From Pseudokineococcus marinus (GTDB taxonomy: Bacteria; Actinomycetota; Actinomycetes; Actinomycetales; Quadrisphaeraceae): a stretch of 64,000 nucleotides of DNA. This document shows, in pieces, positions 42,866-51,851 of this stretch (positions are counted from its first letter, which is position 1; the number at the start of each line of letters is the position of its first letter). The notes beneath the pieces are model-generated. The model did not search any database. It saw only the letters and a list, made by a program, of their open reading frames with translations, and was not told where the DNA came from. A program made the position numbers and the translations under genes. The stretch covers positions 1 to 64,000 of the forward strand of contig NZ_JBBHZZ010000007.1 in the NCBI RefSeq assembly GCF_037482405.1, in the 5' to 3' direction.

Positions 42866-43273
42866 GTGGCGCGACGACGCACCGACGGCGGGTGGGGCGT
42901 CCCGCCGTCCGCCATGGCCCAGGACGAGCTGGACCGCGCCCGCGGCCGCGTGCGGATGCTCAACGGAGCGCTCGAGGGCGGGATGGAGGGGTGGACCCTG
43001 CCGCTGCAGCAGTGGGAGCTCGTGCGCGAGGTCCTGCTCGAGGTGGTCGACGACGCCGACCCCGAGCGCGGCGCGCTGCTGGGCGAGGTCGTCGAGACGG
43101 CCCAGGCCCGGCTGGGCCGCCATCCCGCCTTCCCCGGCGGGCGGCTGACGAACATGGTCCGCTACGTCAAGGTCGACCTCGAGGGCCGCGGCGTCCTCGA
43201 GGTGGTGCCGCGGTCCTCTCCCCAGCGCGTCCGGCGCGGCGCGCGCGACGGCGCGGGCGGCACGGGCGCCTGA
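42866..43273 (+). CDS. conserved hypothetical soluble protein
   Basis: 135 residues from GTG. Helical, with QDELDRARGRVRMLNGAL, a central EGWTLPLQQWELVREVLLEVVDD and a C-terminal NMVRYVKVDLEGRGVLEV strand. No function recognised. It follows the isochorismatase gene by 58 bp and is convergent with pncB across 19 bp. Confidence 0.65.
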   Translation: MARRRTDGGWGVPPSAMAQDELDRARGRVRMLNGALEGGMEGWTLPLQQWELVREVLLEVVDDADPERGALLGEVVETAQARLGRHPAFPGGRLTNMVRYVKVDLEGRGVLEVVPRSSPQRVRRGARDGAGGTGA

Positions 43274-43292
43274 GGCGCGAGGGTGCGGGGCG

Positions 43293-44612
43293 TCAGGCGC
43301 CCGCGCCCACCAGGCGCGTGGGCAGGCAGGCCTCGCCGCGCGCCAGCCGCCGCGCCGAGGCGGGCAGCTCGGCGCGGGCGTCGTCGTGCCGGTGGGCCGC
43401 CGCGCGGACGCCCTCGGCGCCGGTGGCCCCCTCCGCGACGACGCGCCCGCCCTCGACCAGCGGCACCTGCAGCGGGCGGGCCCCCGGCACCGGGGCGGCG
43501 ACCCCGTCGGCGTCTTCGACCACGAGCACCTCCGCGCTCGCCACCCCGGAGGAGAGCTCGCGCCACGCGCGCTTCGCCCCGGCGACGCCCTGCTTGTGCT
43601 GGCTCGCCTTCGCCACGCCCTGGAGGCGCCCGTCGCGGCCCTCGCGGGCGACCATCTTGTAGACGAGACCGGCCGTCGGCTGGCCGCTGCCGGTGACCAG
43701 GCTCGTGCCGACGCCGTAGCTGTCGACCGGCGCGGCGGCGAGGGCGGCGATGGCGTGCTCGTCGAGGTCGCTCGTCACGGTGATCTTCGTCCGGGTCGCG
43801 CCGAGCCCGTCGAGGCGGCGGCGGACGTCGTGGGCCAGCTCGGCGAGGTCGCCCGAGTCGAGCCGGACGGCGCCGAGCCCCGGGCCGGCGAGGGCCACCG
43901 CGCGCTCGACGGCGGCGGCGACGTCGTACGTGTCCACGAGCAGCGTCGTCGACGGGCCGAGGGCGGCCACCTGGGCGGCGAAGGCGGCGTCCTCGTCGTC
44001 GTGCAGCAGCGTGAAGGCGTGCGCCGACGTGCCGATGGTCGGCAGGCCGTAGCGGCGGCCCGCCGCGAGGTTCGACGTGCCGGAGAAGCCCGCGACCGCC
44101 GCCGCCCGGGCGGCCGCCACGGCCGCCTCCTCGTGCGTGCGCCGGGAGCCCATCTCCAGGCAGGGGCGGCCGTCGGCGGCGGCCGTCATGCGCGAGGCCG
44201 CCGACGCGACGGCGCTGTCGTGGTTGAGCACGGACAGGACGAGGGTCTCGAGGACGACCGCCTCCGCGAAGGTGCCCCGCACCGTCAGCAGGGGGGAGCC
44301 GGGCAGGTAGACCTCGCCCTCGGGGTAGCCCTCGACGTCGCCGCGGAAGCGCCACGACGCCAGGTGCTCGACCGTCCGGGCGTCGACGACCCCCTCGCGC
44401 TCGAGCCAGGCGAGGTCGTCGTCGGAGAAGCGCAGGTCGGGCAGCACCTCGAGCAGGCGCCCGGTGCCCGCCACGACGCCGTAGCGGCGCCCGTGGGGCA
44501 GCCGGCGGGCGAAGACCTCGAAGACGCACCTCCGGTGAGCGGTGCCGTCGGCCAGCGCGGCCTGCAGCATCGTCAGCTCGTAGCGGTCGGTCAGCAGCGC
44601 CGAGGTGCCCAC
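43293..44612 (-). CDS. pncB: nicotinate phosphoribosyltransferase
   Basis: 439 residues from GTG. N-terminal TSALLTDRYELTMLQAAL, the phosphoacceptor-histidine region SHAFTLLHDDE, and the PRPP site segments AVRLDSGDLAEL and ITVTSDLDEHAIAAL, ending VPLVEGGRVV. It makes nicotinate mononucleotide from nicotinate, the step after PncA. TACGGT lies 7 nt before the GTG in minus-strand reading, indicating a leaderless message. Divergent from clpS across 44 bp. Confidence 0.93.
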   Translation of the reverse strand: MGTSALLTDRYELTMLQAALADGTAHRRCVFEVFARRLPHGRRYGVVAGTGRLLEVLPDLRFSDDDLAWLEREGVVDARTVEHLASWRFRGDVEGYPEGEVYLPGSPLLTVRGTFAEAVVLETLVLSVLNHDSAVASAASRMTAAADGRPCLEMGSRRTHEEAAVAAARAAAVAGFSGTSNLAAGRRYGLPTIGTSAHAFTLLHDDEDAAFAAQVAALGPSTTLLVDTYDVAAAVERAVALAGPGLGAVRLDSGDLAELAHDVRRRLDGLGATRTKITVTSDLDEHAIAALAAAPVDSYGVGTSLVTGSGQPTAGLVYKMVAREGRDGRLQGVAKASQHKQGVAGAKRAWRELSSGVASAEVLVVEDADGVAAPVPGARPLQVPLVEGGRVVAEGATGAEGVRAAAHRHDDARAELPASARRLARGEACLPTRLVGAGA

Positions 44613-44656
44613 GCGGGCGACCGTAGCCCCCCGACCCGCCGTCCTAGGGTGGCCCC

Positions 44657-45031
44657 GTGAGCGCGACCACCAGGCCGGCACCGGCGCCCGCCGCCCGCCC
44701 GCCGTCGTCCCGGGGCGTCCTCGGCGCGTCAGCGGTGGTGGCGACGGCGGCGCCCGCCGAGGCCGAGGAGGTCGTCGCCGCCGAGGCGCCGAGCACCGAG
44801 CGGCCCTGGGTGACCATCGTGTGGAACGACCCGGTCAACCTCATGTCCTACGTGACCTACGTGTTCCAGAGCTACTTCGGCTACTCGCGCGCCAAGGCCG
44901 AGCGCCTCATGCGCGACGTCCACGACGAGGGCCGCGCGGTCGTGTCGTCGGGCTCGCTGGAGGAGATGGAGCGCGACGTCGAGGCGATGCACGGCTTCGG
45001 GCTCTGGGCGACCTTCTCGCACGACAGCTGA
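44657..45031 (+). CDS. clpS: ATP-dependent Clp protease adaptor
   Basis: 124 residues from GTG. The folded domain (about 50-124) has PWVTIVWNDPVNLMSYVTYVF, LMRDVHDEGRAVVSSG and the closing EAMHGFGLWATF, the N-degron binding fold of ClpS. The first ~50 residues are an Ala/Pro/Glu-rich arm, longer than in most homologues. It delivers N-end rule substrates to ClpC/ClpA. TAGGGT 6 nt before the GTG indicates leaderless transcription. A DUF2017 gene follows, the usual actinobacterial pair. Confidence 0.94.
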   Translation: MSATTRPAPAPAARPPSSRGVLGASAVVATAAPAEAEEVVAAEAPSTERPWVTIVWNDPVNLMSYVTYVFQSYFGYSRAKAERLMRDVHDEGRAVVSSGSLEEMERDVEAMHGFGLWATFSHDS

Positions 45032-45069
45032 CCCTCCTCGGACACTCCGAGGAGGACGAAGGAGGACCC

Positions 45070-45684
45070 GTGGCCCGCCGCTTCCGCCGCACCCGCAAGG
45101 GCATCACCGCGGGCTTCGAGCCCCAGGAGGCCGAGCTCGTCGCCGGCCTCCTCGAGGACGTGGCGCGGCTGCTCGACGGCGCCGCCGGAGAGACCGGGGC
45201 CGAGGCCGCGCGTGACGGAGAGGACCCCCTGGACGCCCTGGCCCGCCAGCTCGACGCGGCACCCGCCGACGCCCCCGAGGACCCGGCGCTCGCCCGCCTC
45301 CTGCCGGCCGCCAGCCGGGACGACGACGAGGCCGCCGCGGAGTTCCGCCGCTTCACGCAGGAGGGGCTGGCCGACCGCAAGCGCGCCGCGCTGCTGACGA
45401 CGGCCGCCACGCTGCGACGCCCGGCGCCGCTCCTGCTCACCGACGACGAGGCGCGGGCCTGGGTGACCGCCCTCACCGACCTGCGGCTCGTGCTCGCCCA
45501 GCGCCTCGGCCTGGAGACCGACGACGACGCCGCGCTCGTCGCGCTGCGGGCCGCCGAGGCCGACGAGGACGACCCGACGTCGTGGACGGCGAGCATCTAC
45601 GACTTCCTCACCTGGCTGCAGGAGGGCCTGGCCGAGGTGCTGCTGCGCGACCTGCCGGCCGCCGGAGGACCGCCCCGGCGCTGA
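45070..45684 (+). CDS. DUF2017 family protein
   Basis: 204 residues from GTG with cgaaggagg just upstream. All-helical, beginning RRFRRTRKGITAGFEPQEAELVAGLLEDV and ending SIYDFLTWLQEGL. The order clpS-DUF2017-murI is conserved in actinobacteria. Biochemical role unknown; association with Clp function is inferred from context. It lies 38 bp after clpS. Confidence 0.85.
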   Translation: MARRFRRTRKGITAGFEPQEAELVAGLLEDVARLLDGAAGETGAEAARDGEDPLDALARQLDAAPADAPEDPALARLLPAASRDDDEAAAEFRRFTQEGLADRKRAALLTTAATLRRPAPLLLTDDEARAWVTALTDLRLVLAQRLGLETDDDAALVALRAAEADEDDPTSWTASIYDFLTWLQEGLAEVLLRDLPAAGGPPRR

Positions 45685-45783
45685 CGGCCGCCCGGCGTCA
45701 CCCGCGGGCAACCGGCCGTCGTCCGCCCCGGCGCCCCGGCGCGGCCCGGGCGCGACGTCGGCGGCCCGGCCTACCCTGCCCCC

Positions 45784-46602
45784 GTGGCGGACGACCCGAT
45801 CGGCATCTTCGACTCCGGGTTCGGCGGCCTCACGGTCGCCCGGGCCGTGCTCGACCAGCTGCCCGACGAGCCCGTGCTCTACGTCGGCGACACCGCGCGC
45901 CAGCCGTACGGCCCGCGGCGGATCGCCGAGGTGCGGCAGTACGCCCTGGAGTGCCTCGACGAGATGGTCGACCGCGGGGTCAAGCTCCTCGTCATCGCCT
46001 GCAACTCGGCCAGCGCCGCCGTGCTCCACGACGCGCGGGAGCGCTACGACGTCCCCGTCGTCGAGGTCATCCGCCCGGCCGTGCGCCGGGCGTCCGCGGT
46101 CACGCGGTCGGGCCGCGTCGGCGTCATCTGCACGCAGGCGACGGCGACCTCGCGCGCCTACGAGGACGCCTTCGCCGCGGCGCCCCTCCTGCAGGTGACG
46201 ACCCGGGCCGTGCCGCGCTTCGTCGAGTTCGTCGAGGCGGGCGTCACCACCGGGCCCGAGCTCATGGCCGAGGCCCGGCGCGCGCTCGCGCCCCTGCAGG
46301 AGGCGGGCGTCGACGTCCTCGTCCTCGGGTGCACCCACTACCCGCTGCTCACCGGCGTCCTGTCGCTCGTCATGGGCCCCGCCGTCAGCCTCGTCAGCAG
46401 CGCCGAGGAGACGGCCCAGGAGGTCTACCGCGCGCTCGTCGAGAACGGCCTCGAGCGGCCCCCGGGGAGCCCGTCGCCGGAGCACCGCTTCCTCACCACC
46501 GGGGACCCGGACGCCTTCACCGCCCTGGCCCGGCGCTTCCTCGGCCCCGAGGTGGCCCTCGCGGAGAGCGCCGGGCTCCTCACCACCGGCGCGGACCGGT
46601 GA
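45784..46602 (+). CDS. murI: glutamate racemase
   Basis: 272 residues from GTG. IGIFDSGFGGLTVARAVL, YVGDTARQPYGPR, the first catalytic Cys in VIACNSASAAVLHD and the second in VLGCTHYPLL. It supplies D-glutamate for peptidoglycan. TACCCT 6 nt before the GTG indicates a leaderless start. Confidence 0.96.
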   Translation: MADDPIGIFDSGFGGLTVARAVLDQLPDEPVLYVGDTARQPYGPRRIAEVRQYALECLDEMVDRGVKLLVIACNSASAAVLHDARERYDVPVVEVIRPAVRRASAVTRSGRVGVICTQATATSRAYEDAFAAAPLLQVTTRAVPRFVEFVEAGVTTGPELMAEARRALAPLQEAGVDVLVLGCTHYPLLTGVLSLVMGPAVSLVSSAEETAQEVYRALVENGLERPPGSPSPEHRFLTTGDPDAFTALARRFLGPEVALAESAGLLTTGADR

Positions 46603-46623
46603 GGGCGTGAGCGGCGCCCCCCC

Positions 46624-47433
46624 GTGCGCCTGACGGTCGTCGGCTGCTCCGGCTCCCTGCCCGGGCCCGGCGGCGCCGCCTCCTGCTACCTCCTCGAGGC
46701 GGACGACGGGCCGGGGCGCCGGTGGCGGGTGCTCCTCGACCTGGGGAGCGGGGCCCTCGGCCCGCTGCAGCGCCTCGTGGACCTCCACGCGCTCGACGCC
46801 GTCCTGCTCTCCCACCTCCACGCCGACCACTGCCTCGACCTCTGCGGGCTGCACGTCGCGCGCACCTACGACCCGGCGCTGCGCGAGCGCCCCGCCGGGC
46901 GCCCCGAGCCGCTGCCGGTGCTCGGGCCCGCGGGCACGGCCGAGCACCTCGCGGCCGCCTACGGCCCCGGGTCCGCCCCGGAGCTGGCCGCCAGCTTCGC
47001 CGTCCGCGCGTGGCGGGCGCGGACGCCCCTCGCCCTCGGCCCGTGGGACGTGCTCGTCGACCGGGTCGACCACCCGGTCGAGGCCTACGGGATCCGCCTG
47101 CGCGAGCGCGCCACCGGCGCCGTCCTCACGTACACGGGGGACACCGACGCCTGCCCCGCCGTGGTCGACCTCGCCCGTGACGCCGACCTGCTCCTCGCCG
47201 AGGCCGCCTTCCACGAGGGCCGCGACGCCCAGCGCGGCGTCCACCTCACGGGGCGACGGGCCGCCGAGGTGGCGCGCGACGCCGGGGCGCGGTCCCTGCT
47301 GCTCACGCACCTGCCGCCCTGGAACGACCCCGCGCGCACCCTCGGGGAGGCCGGCGGGGCCGGCTACACCGGCCCGGTGGCGCTCGCGACCCCCGGGCTC
47401 GTCGTCGACGTGGGACATCCGCCCCGGCGGTGA
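46624..47433 (+). CDS. metallo-beta-lactamase fold hydrolase (RNase Z-like group)
   Basis: 269 residues from GTG. Zinc motif SHLHADHCLDLCG, later His in the HPVEAYGIRL region, YTGDTDACP aspartate and LLLTHLPPW histidine. The order murI-MBL-rph-rdgB is conserved in actinobacteria; a role in tRNA/RNA processing is inferred. It begins 21 bp after murI. Confidence 0.88.
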   Translation: MRLTVVGCSGSLPGPGGAASCYLLEADDGPGRRWRVLLDLGSGALGPLQRLVDLHALDAVLLSHLHADHCLDLCGLHVARTYDPALRERPAGRPEPLPVLGPAGTAEHLAAAYGPGSAPELAASFAVRAWRARTPLALGPWDVLVDRVDHPVEAYGIRLRERATGAVLTYTGDTDACPAVVDLARDADLLLAEAAFHEGRDAQRGVHLTGRRAAEVARDAGARSLLLTHLPPWNDPARTLGEAGGAGYTGPVALATPGLVVDVGHPPRR

Positions 47434-47510
47434 GCGGCGGGCCGGGCACGCGGAGAGGCCGCCGGGGAGGTCGGCCCCCGCGCGCAGGGCCCTGCGTACT
47501 GTCTGGACCC

Positions 47511-48311
47511 ATGACGAGCCCCACCGGCCAGCCCGCCCGCCACGACGGCCGCGCGCCCGACGCGCTGCGCCCCGTCCGCCTCACCCGGCGCTGGCAGCAG
47601 GCCGGTGAGGGCAGCGTCCTCGTCGAGTTCGGCCAGACCCGGGTGCTGTGCACGGCCTCCCTCACCGAGGGCGTGCCCCGCTGGCGCAAGGGCTCCGGGC
47701 AGGGCTGGGTGACCGCGGAGTACGCCATGCTCCCGCGGGCCACGAACAGCCGCAGCGACCGGGAGTCGGTGCGCGGCAAGGTCGGTGGGCGCACGCACGA
47801 GATCTCCCGGCTCGTCGGCCGGGCGCTGCGCGCGGTCGTCGACACGAGGGCGCTGGGGGAGAACACCCTCGTCCTCGACTGCGACGTCCTCCAGGCCGAC
47901 GGCGGCACCCGCACCGCGGCCGTCACGGGCGCCTGGACGGCGCTGGCCGAGGCCGTCCAGTGGGCCCGCGGCGAGGGCCTGGTGAAGCGGGACCCGCTGC
48001 GCGGCAGCGTCTCCGCCGTGAGCGTCGGCGTCAGCGACGGCCACCCCGTGCTCGACCTCGACTACGTCGAGGACTCCGCCGCCGACACGGACATGAACGT
48101 CGTCGCCACGGGCGACGGGCGGTTCGTCGAGGTCCAGGGCACCGCCGAGGGAGCGCCGTTCGACCGGGCCGAGCTCGACGCCCTGCTCGAGCTGGCCCTC
48201 GGCGGGTGCGCCACCCTCGCGCGCCTCCAGCAGGCGGCGCTCGCGGCGGCGCCGGGCACCACGGTCACGGCCGCCGACCTCGACGGCGGGGCCGCGGGCG
48301 GCGCGGCGTGA
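47511..48311 (+). CDS. rph: ribonuclease PH
   Basis: 266 residues. RWQQAGEGSVLVEFGQTRVLCTASL, WRKGSGQGWVTAEYAMLPRATNSR, ISRLVGRALRAVVD, LDCDVLQADGGTRTAAVTGA and SVGVSDGHPVLDLDYVEDSAADTDMNVV are family segments. It trims tRNA 3' ends by phosphorolysis. TACTGT 8 nt before the ATG suggests a leaderless message. The stop overlaps rdgB (GTGA). Confidence 0.96.
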   Translation: MTSPTGQPARHDGRAPDALRPVRLTRRWQQAGEGSVLVEFGQTRVLCTASLTEGVPRWRKGSGQGWVTAEYAMLPRATNSRSDRESVRGKVGGRTHEISRLVGRALRAVVDTRALGENTLVLDCDVLQADGGTRTAAVTGAWTALAEAVQWARGEGLVKRDPLRGSVSAVSVGVSDGHPVLDLDYVEDSAADTDMNVVATGDGRFVEVQGTAEGAPFDRAELDALLELALGGCATLARLQQAALAAAPGTTVTAADLDGGAAGGAA

Positions 48312-48922
48312 CCCCGGTGCGGGCGGTGCTGGCCACGCGCAACGCCCACAAGGTCGAGGAGATCGCGGTGCTCCTCGCGGGCCCGCTGCCCGCGCTCGAG
48401 CTGCTGCCCCTCGACGGGCCCGGGCTGCCGGCCGTCCCCGACGTCGTCGAGAGCGGCACCACCTTCGCCGCCAACGCGCTGCTCAAGGCCCGCGCCGCGT
48501 GCGCGGCCACCGGGCTGCCCGCGCTGGCCGACGACTCCGGCCTCTGCGTCGACGTCCTCGGGGGCGCGCCGGGCGTCTTCAGCGCCCGCTGGGCCGGCCG
48601 CCACGGCGACGACGCGGCCAACCTCGCCCTCCTCCTCGCCCAGCTGGCCGACGTCCCCGACGCCGAGCGCGGCGCGGCGTTCGTCTGCGCGGCCGCGCTC
48701 GTGCTCCCGGGCGGGGGCGAGGTCGTCCACCACGGGCGGCTCGGGGGCGTCCTCGCGCGGGCGCCGCGGGGGGCGGGCGGCTTCGGCTACGACCCGGCCG
48801 TGGTGCCCGAGGGGGAGACGCGCACGCTGGGGGAGATGAGCGCGCAGGAGAAGAACGCCGTCTCCCACCGCGCCCGGGCCTTCGGCGTCCTGGCGCAGGA
48901 GATGCCCGCGCTGCTGGGCTGA
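48308..48922 (+). CDS. rdgB: dITP/XTP pyrophosphatase
   Basis: 204 residues from GTG. LATRNAHKVEEI, FAANALLKARAA, ADDSGLCVDVLGGAPGVFSARWAG and GGFGYDPAVVPEGE...MSAQEKNAVSHRARA are the Ham1/RdgB motifs. It removes non-canonical purine nucleotides from the pool. Translationally coupled to rph. Confidence 0.96.
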   Translation: MTPVRAVLATRNAHKVEEIAVLLAGPLPALELLPLDGPGLPAVPDVVESGTTFAANALLKARAACAATGLPALADDSGLCVDVLGGAPGVFSARWAGRHGDDAANLALLLAQLADVPDAERGAAFVCAAALVLPGGGEVVHHGRLGGVLARAPRGAGGFGYDPAVVPEGETRTLGEMSAQEKNAVSHRARAFGVLAQEMPALLG

Positions 48923-48971
48923 CGAGGCGCCCGGGTGGCATCCGACCGGGCGGCGGGGCCGAACATGGGAC

Positions 48972-50567
48972 ATGACCACCAGCGCCCCTCCCCAGCCCGT
49001 CCCCCGGCCCGGTGACGCCGGCCGCCGGCCCCGACGCCGCGGGACCACGGCCCTCGCGGCGCTGGCGGGCCTGCTCGCGGCGGCGCTGACGCTCGGCGTG
49101 GCCGAGGTCGTCGCGGCGGTGGTCGCTCCCTCGGCGGCCCCCGTCCTCGCGGTGGGGGACGCCTTCGTCGACCTCACGCCCGGGTGGCTCAAGGACTTCG
49201 CCATCTCCACGTTCGGCACCAACGACAAGCTGGCCCTGCTCGTCGGCATCGGCCTCGTGCTCGTCGTCCTCGCCTCGCTCGCCGGCGTGCTCGGGCGCCG
49301 CCGGCGCGTCCTCGGCGACGTCCTGGTCATCGCCCTCGGCGTCGTCGGCGCCGTGGCGGCGGCCAGCCGCCCGGACGCGGTGACCCTCTCACCGCTGCCC
49401 AGCCTCGTCGGCGCGGTCGGCGGCCTCCTCGCGCTGCACTGGCTCCTCGACCGCCTGCCGCGCCGGGGTGCGGCCCAGGACGACGGGACCTCGCGACGGG
49501 GGTTCCTCGTCGCCGCCGGCGCGACGGGGGGGCTCGCCGTCCTGTCGTTCGTCGGCGGCCGCGCCCTCGGGGCGGCGAGCCGCGGCGTCGCCTCCGTGCG
49601 CTCGGCCCTGCGCCTGCCCGCCCCGGCCGTGACCGCTCCGCCGGTGCCGGAGGGCGTGGACGTCGGGGTGGACGGCGTCGTCCCGTGGCAGACCCCCAAC
49701 CCGGACTTCTACCGCATCGACACCGCGCTGACGGTGCCGCGCGTGGACCCCTCGACGTGGACGCTGCGCGTGCACGGCATGGTCGAGGAGGAGGTCGAGA
49801 TCGACTTCGCGGAGCTGCTCGACTCGGAGCTGCTCGAGACCTGGGTCACGCTCACGTGCGTCTCGAACGAGGTCGGCGGCGACCTCATCAGCAACGCCCG
49901 CTGGCTGGGCCTGCCGGTCCGCGAGCTGCTGGCGCGCGCCCGTCCGACCGCGGACGCGGACATGGTGCTCTCGACGAGCGTCGACGGCTGGACGGCGTCC
50001 ACGCCGCTCGAGGCGCTCGTCGACGACGACGTGGACGCGATCCTCGCGGTCGCCATGAACGGCGAGCCGCTGCCCACGGAGCACGGCTTCCCCGTCCGCA
50101 TGGTCGTCCCCGGCCTCTACGGCTTCGTCTCGGCGACCAAGTGGGTCGTGGACCTCGAGGTCACCCGCTACGACCGGGCGACGGCGTACTGGACCGACCG
50201 CGGCTGGGCCGAGCGAGGGCCGATCAAGACGCAGAGCCGCATCGAGGTGCCGGAGCCGCTCTCGCGCCGGCCGGTCGGGCAGGCCGTGGCCGCCGGGACG
50301 GCGTGGGCGCAGGGCCGCGGCGTCGCGCGCGTCGAGCTGCGGCTCGACGACGGGGAGTGGCAGGAGGCCGAGCTCGCCGCCGCCTACAACGACCAGACGT
50401 GGGTGCAGTGGCGCTTCCCCTACGACCTGCCCGAGGGGTCGCACACCCTGACCGTCCGGGCGACGGACGAGACGGGCGCGACCCAGGTGCAGGAGCGGGT
50501 GCCACCCATCCCGGACGGCGCATCCGGCTGGCACTCGATCACCGTGACCGGCACGTCCGACGACTGA
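48972..50567 (+). CDS. membrane-anchored molybdopterin-dependent oxidoreductase (sulfite oxidase family)
   Basis: 531 residues. About four N-terminal membrane helices (27-49, 83-105, 115-132, 140-160), then a twin-arginine-like TSRRGFLVAAGATGGLAVLSF segment at about 174-194. The periplasmic Mo domain follows: molybdenum-ligand Cys296 in VTLTCVSNEVGG, and the KWV, YW and WTDRG segments. A C-terminal Mo-co dimerisation (Ig-like) domain ends the protein. Substrate unknown; sulfite, protein methionine sulfoxide or other oxyanions are options. It precedes a fasciclin lipoprotein, a recurring actinobacterial pairing. Confidence 0.88.
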   Translation: MTTSAPPQPVPRPGDAGRRPRRRGTTALAALAGLLAAALTLGVAEVVAAVVAPSAAPVLAVGDAFVDLTPGWLKDFAISTFGTNDKLALLVGIGLVLVVLASLAGVLGRRRRVLGDVLVIALGVVGAVAAASRPDAVTLSPLPSLVGAVGGLLALHWLLDRLPRRGAAQDDGTSRRGFLVAAGATGGLAVLSFVGGRALGAASRGVASVRSALRLPAPAVTAPPVPEGVDVGVDGVVPWQTPNPDFYRIDTALTVPRVDPSTWTLRVHGMVEEEVEIDFAELLDSELLETWVTLTCVSNEVGGDLISNARWLGLPVRELLARARPTADADMVLSTSVDGWTASTPLEALVDDDVDAILAVAMNGEPLPTEHGFPVRMVVPGLYGFVSATKWVVDLEVTRYDRATAYWTDRGWAERGPIKTQSRIEVPEPLSRRPVGQAVAAGTAWAQGRGVARVELRLDDGEWQEAELAAAYNDQTWVQWRFPYDLPEGSHTLTVRATDETGATQVQERVPPIPDGASGWHSITVTGTSDD

Positions 50568-50655
50568 CCCGGTCGGGTGGGCGCAGGCGGCGCGGGCCCT
50601 CTCGAGATGCGCGGAGACCCGTTGTGCCGCACAGTGCCCCGCCTCCGCCGCGCGC

Positions 50656-50673
50656 GTCACGAGCGGGTCACGA
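50656..50673 (+). promoter_or_regulatory. tandem GTCACGA direct repeat, candidate response-regulator site
   Basis: Two copies of GTCACGA at 50656-50662 and 50667-50673, offset by exactly 11 bp, in the 191-bp region before the fasciclin gene. OmpR/PhoB-family regulators bind such repeats. A near-identical pair lies before the lipoprotein gene at 60546. Confidence 0.45.
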
Positions 50674-50758
50674 TGCGGCGCAGGCCAATCCGCCGGCGGC
50701 CCGGTGACCGAAGACCCCACGACAGCACCACGGACGACCACCGAGAGAAGGACCTCCC

Positions 50759-51484
50759 ATGAAGCGCTCCACCAGCCTCGTCGCCGCCGGCGCCGCCGCC
50801 TTCGTCCTCACGCTCTCCGCCTGCGGCGGCGAGGAGCCCGCGGGCGGCACGGCCGACACCACGCCCGACTCGTCCATGGAGTCGCCGATGGCCAGCCCGA
50901 CCGAGGACATGGGCGAGGACATGGCGACCCCCACCGACGAGATGACCGGGGGCACGGACATGGCCTCGATGCTCGTCGGCCCGGGCTGCGCGGACTACGC
51001 CGAGGCCAACCCCGACGGCGCCGGCTCCGTCGACGGCATGGCCCAGGACCCGGTGGCCACGGCGGCGAGCAACAACCCGCTGCTGACCCAGCTCACGGCG
51101 GCCGTCTCCGGCCAGCTCAACCCCGACGTGGACCTCGTCGACAGCCTCAACGGCGCCGAGGACATCACCGTCTTCGCGCCGGTCGACGAGGCCTTCGCGG
51201 CCCTCGACCAGGCCACGCTCGACACGCTCAGCTCGCCCGAGGGCGCGCAGACCCTCACCGACGTGCTCACCTACCACGTCGTCACGACGCCCGTGGACCC
51301 GCAGTCGCCCGACGGCGACTACGACACCCTCCTCGGCGAGCAGCTGTCCGTCAGCGGCAGCGGCGACGAGATCATGGTCAACGCCGACAGCGACAACCCG
51401 GCGTCGGTCGTCTGCGGCGGGGTCCAGACCGCCAACGCGACCGTCTACCTCATCGACGCGGTCCTCATGCCGCCGGCGATGTGA
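50759..51484 (+). CDS. fasciclin-domain lipoprotein
   Basis: 241 residues. Signal peptide with lipobox LSAC at about 18-21, a Met/Ser/Thr/Asp-rich linker with repeated S-P-M/D-M pieces to about 70, then one FAS1 domain (VATAASNNPLLTQLTAAV, ITVFAPVDEAFAAL, LTYHVV, ATVYLIDAVLMPP). FAS1 domains mediate adhesion; the mycobacterial relatives MPT70/MPT83 are SigK-controlled. No SigK/RskA pair is in the window. gagagaaggacc serves as ribosome site. It ends at a very strong hairpin across a scaffold gap. Confidence 0.9.
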   Translation: MKRSTSLVAAGAAAFVLTLSACGGEEPAGGTADTTPDSSMESPMASPTEDMGEDMATPTDEMTGGTDMASMLVGPGCADYAEANPDGAGSVDGMAQDPVATAASNNPLLTQLTAAVSGQLNPDVDLVDSLNGAEDITVFAPVDEAFAALDQATLDTLSSPEGAQTLTDVLTYHVVTTPVDPQSPDGDYDTLLGEQLSVSGSGDEIMVNADSDNPASVVCGGVQTANATVYLIDAVLMPPAM

Positions 51485-51538
51485 TCTGACCCGTCAGCAC
51501 CACCCGCACGACGAGCACGGCACGACCGGCACCGTCGA

Positions 51539-51693
51539 GCAGCAGGAGGCGCCGCCCCTCGGGGNNNNNNNNNNNNNNNNNNNNNNNNNNNNNNNNNNNN
51601 NNNNNNNNNNNNNNNNNNNNNNNNNNNNNNNNNNNNNNNNNNNNNNNNNNNNNNNNNNNNNNCGCCGCCCCTCGGGGCGGCGCCTCCTGCTGC
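51539..51693. terminator. long bidirectional terminator hairpin interrupted by an assembly gap
   Basis: Left arm gcagcaggaggcgccgcccc (51539-51558) is exactly complementary to the right arm (51674-51693). The 15 bases cgccgcccctcgggg occur on both sides of the gap, so the contigs probably overlap and the real element is a single hairpin of about 42 bp between the fasciclin gene and the convergent tRNA-Leu. Confidence 0.7.
51565..51662. other. assembly gap (98 N), probably spurious
   Basis: N run flanked by the same 15-base word on each side (51550-51564 and 51663-51677). The simplest reading is that no sequence is missing. Confidence 0.9.
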
Positions 51694-51699
51694 GCTCGG

Positions 51700-51785
51700 T
51701 GCGGACGGCGGGGGTCGAACCCGCACACCCCTCCCGGGGCACGAGGACCTAAACCTCGCGTGTCTGCCAGTTCCACCACGTCCGC
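51700..51785 (-). tRNA. tRNA-Leu (TAG)
   Basis: 86 nt with a long variable arm. Acceptor gcggacg pairs with cgtccgc; the anticodon loop tttaggt carries anticodon TAG. No CCA is encoded (the bases after the discriminator A are ccg). Confidence 0.95.
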
Positions 51786-51851
51786 CCGCCCTGCCCCCGC
51801 GCCTGTAGCACGGCAGGGCACGGGCGGAGGAGCGGCGGCGAGCCTACGGCG

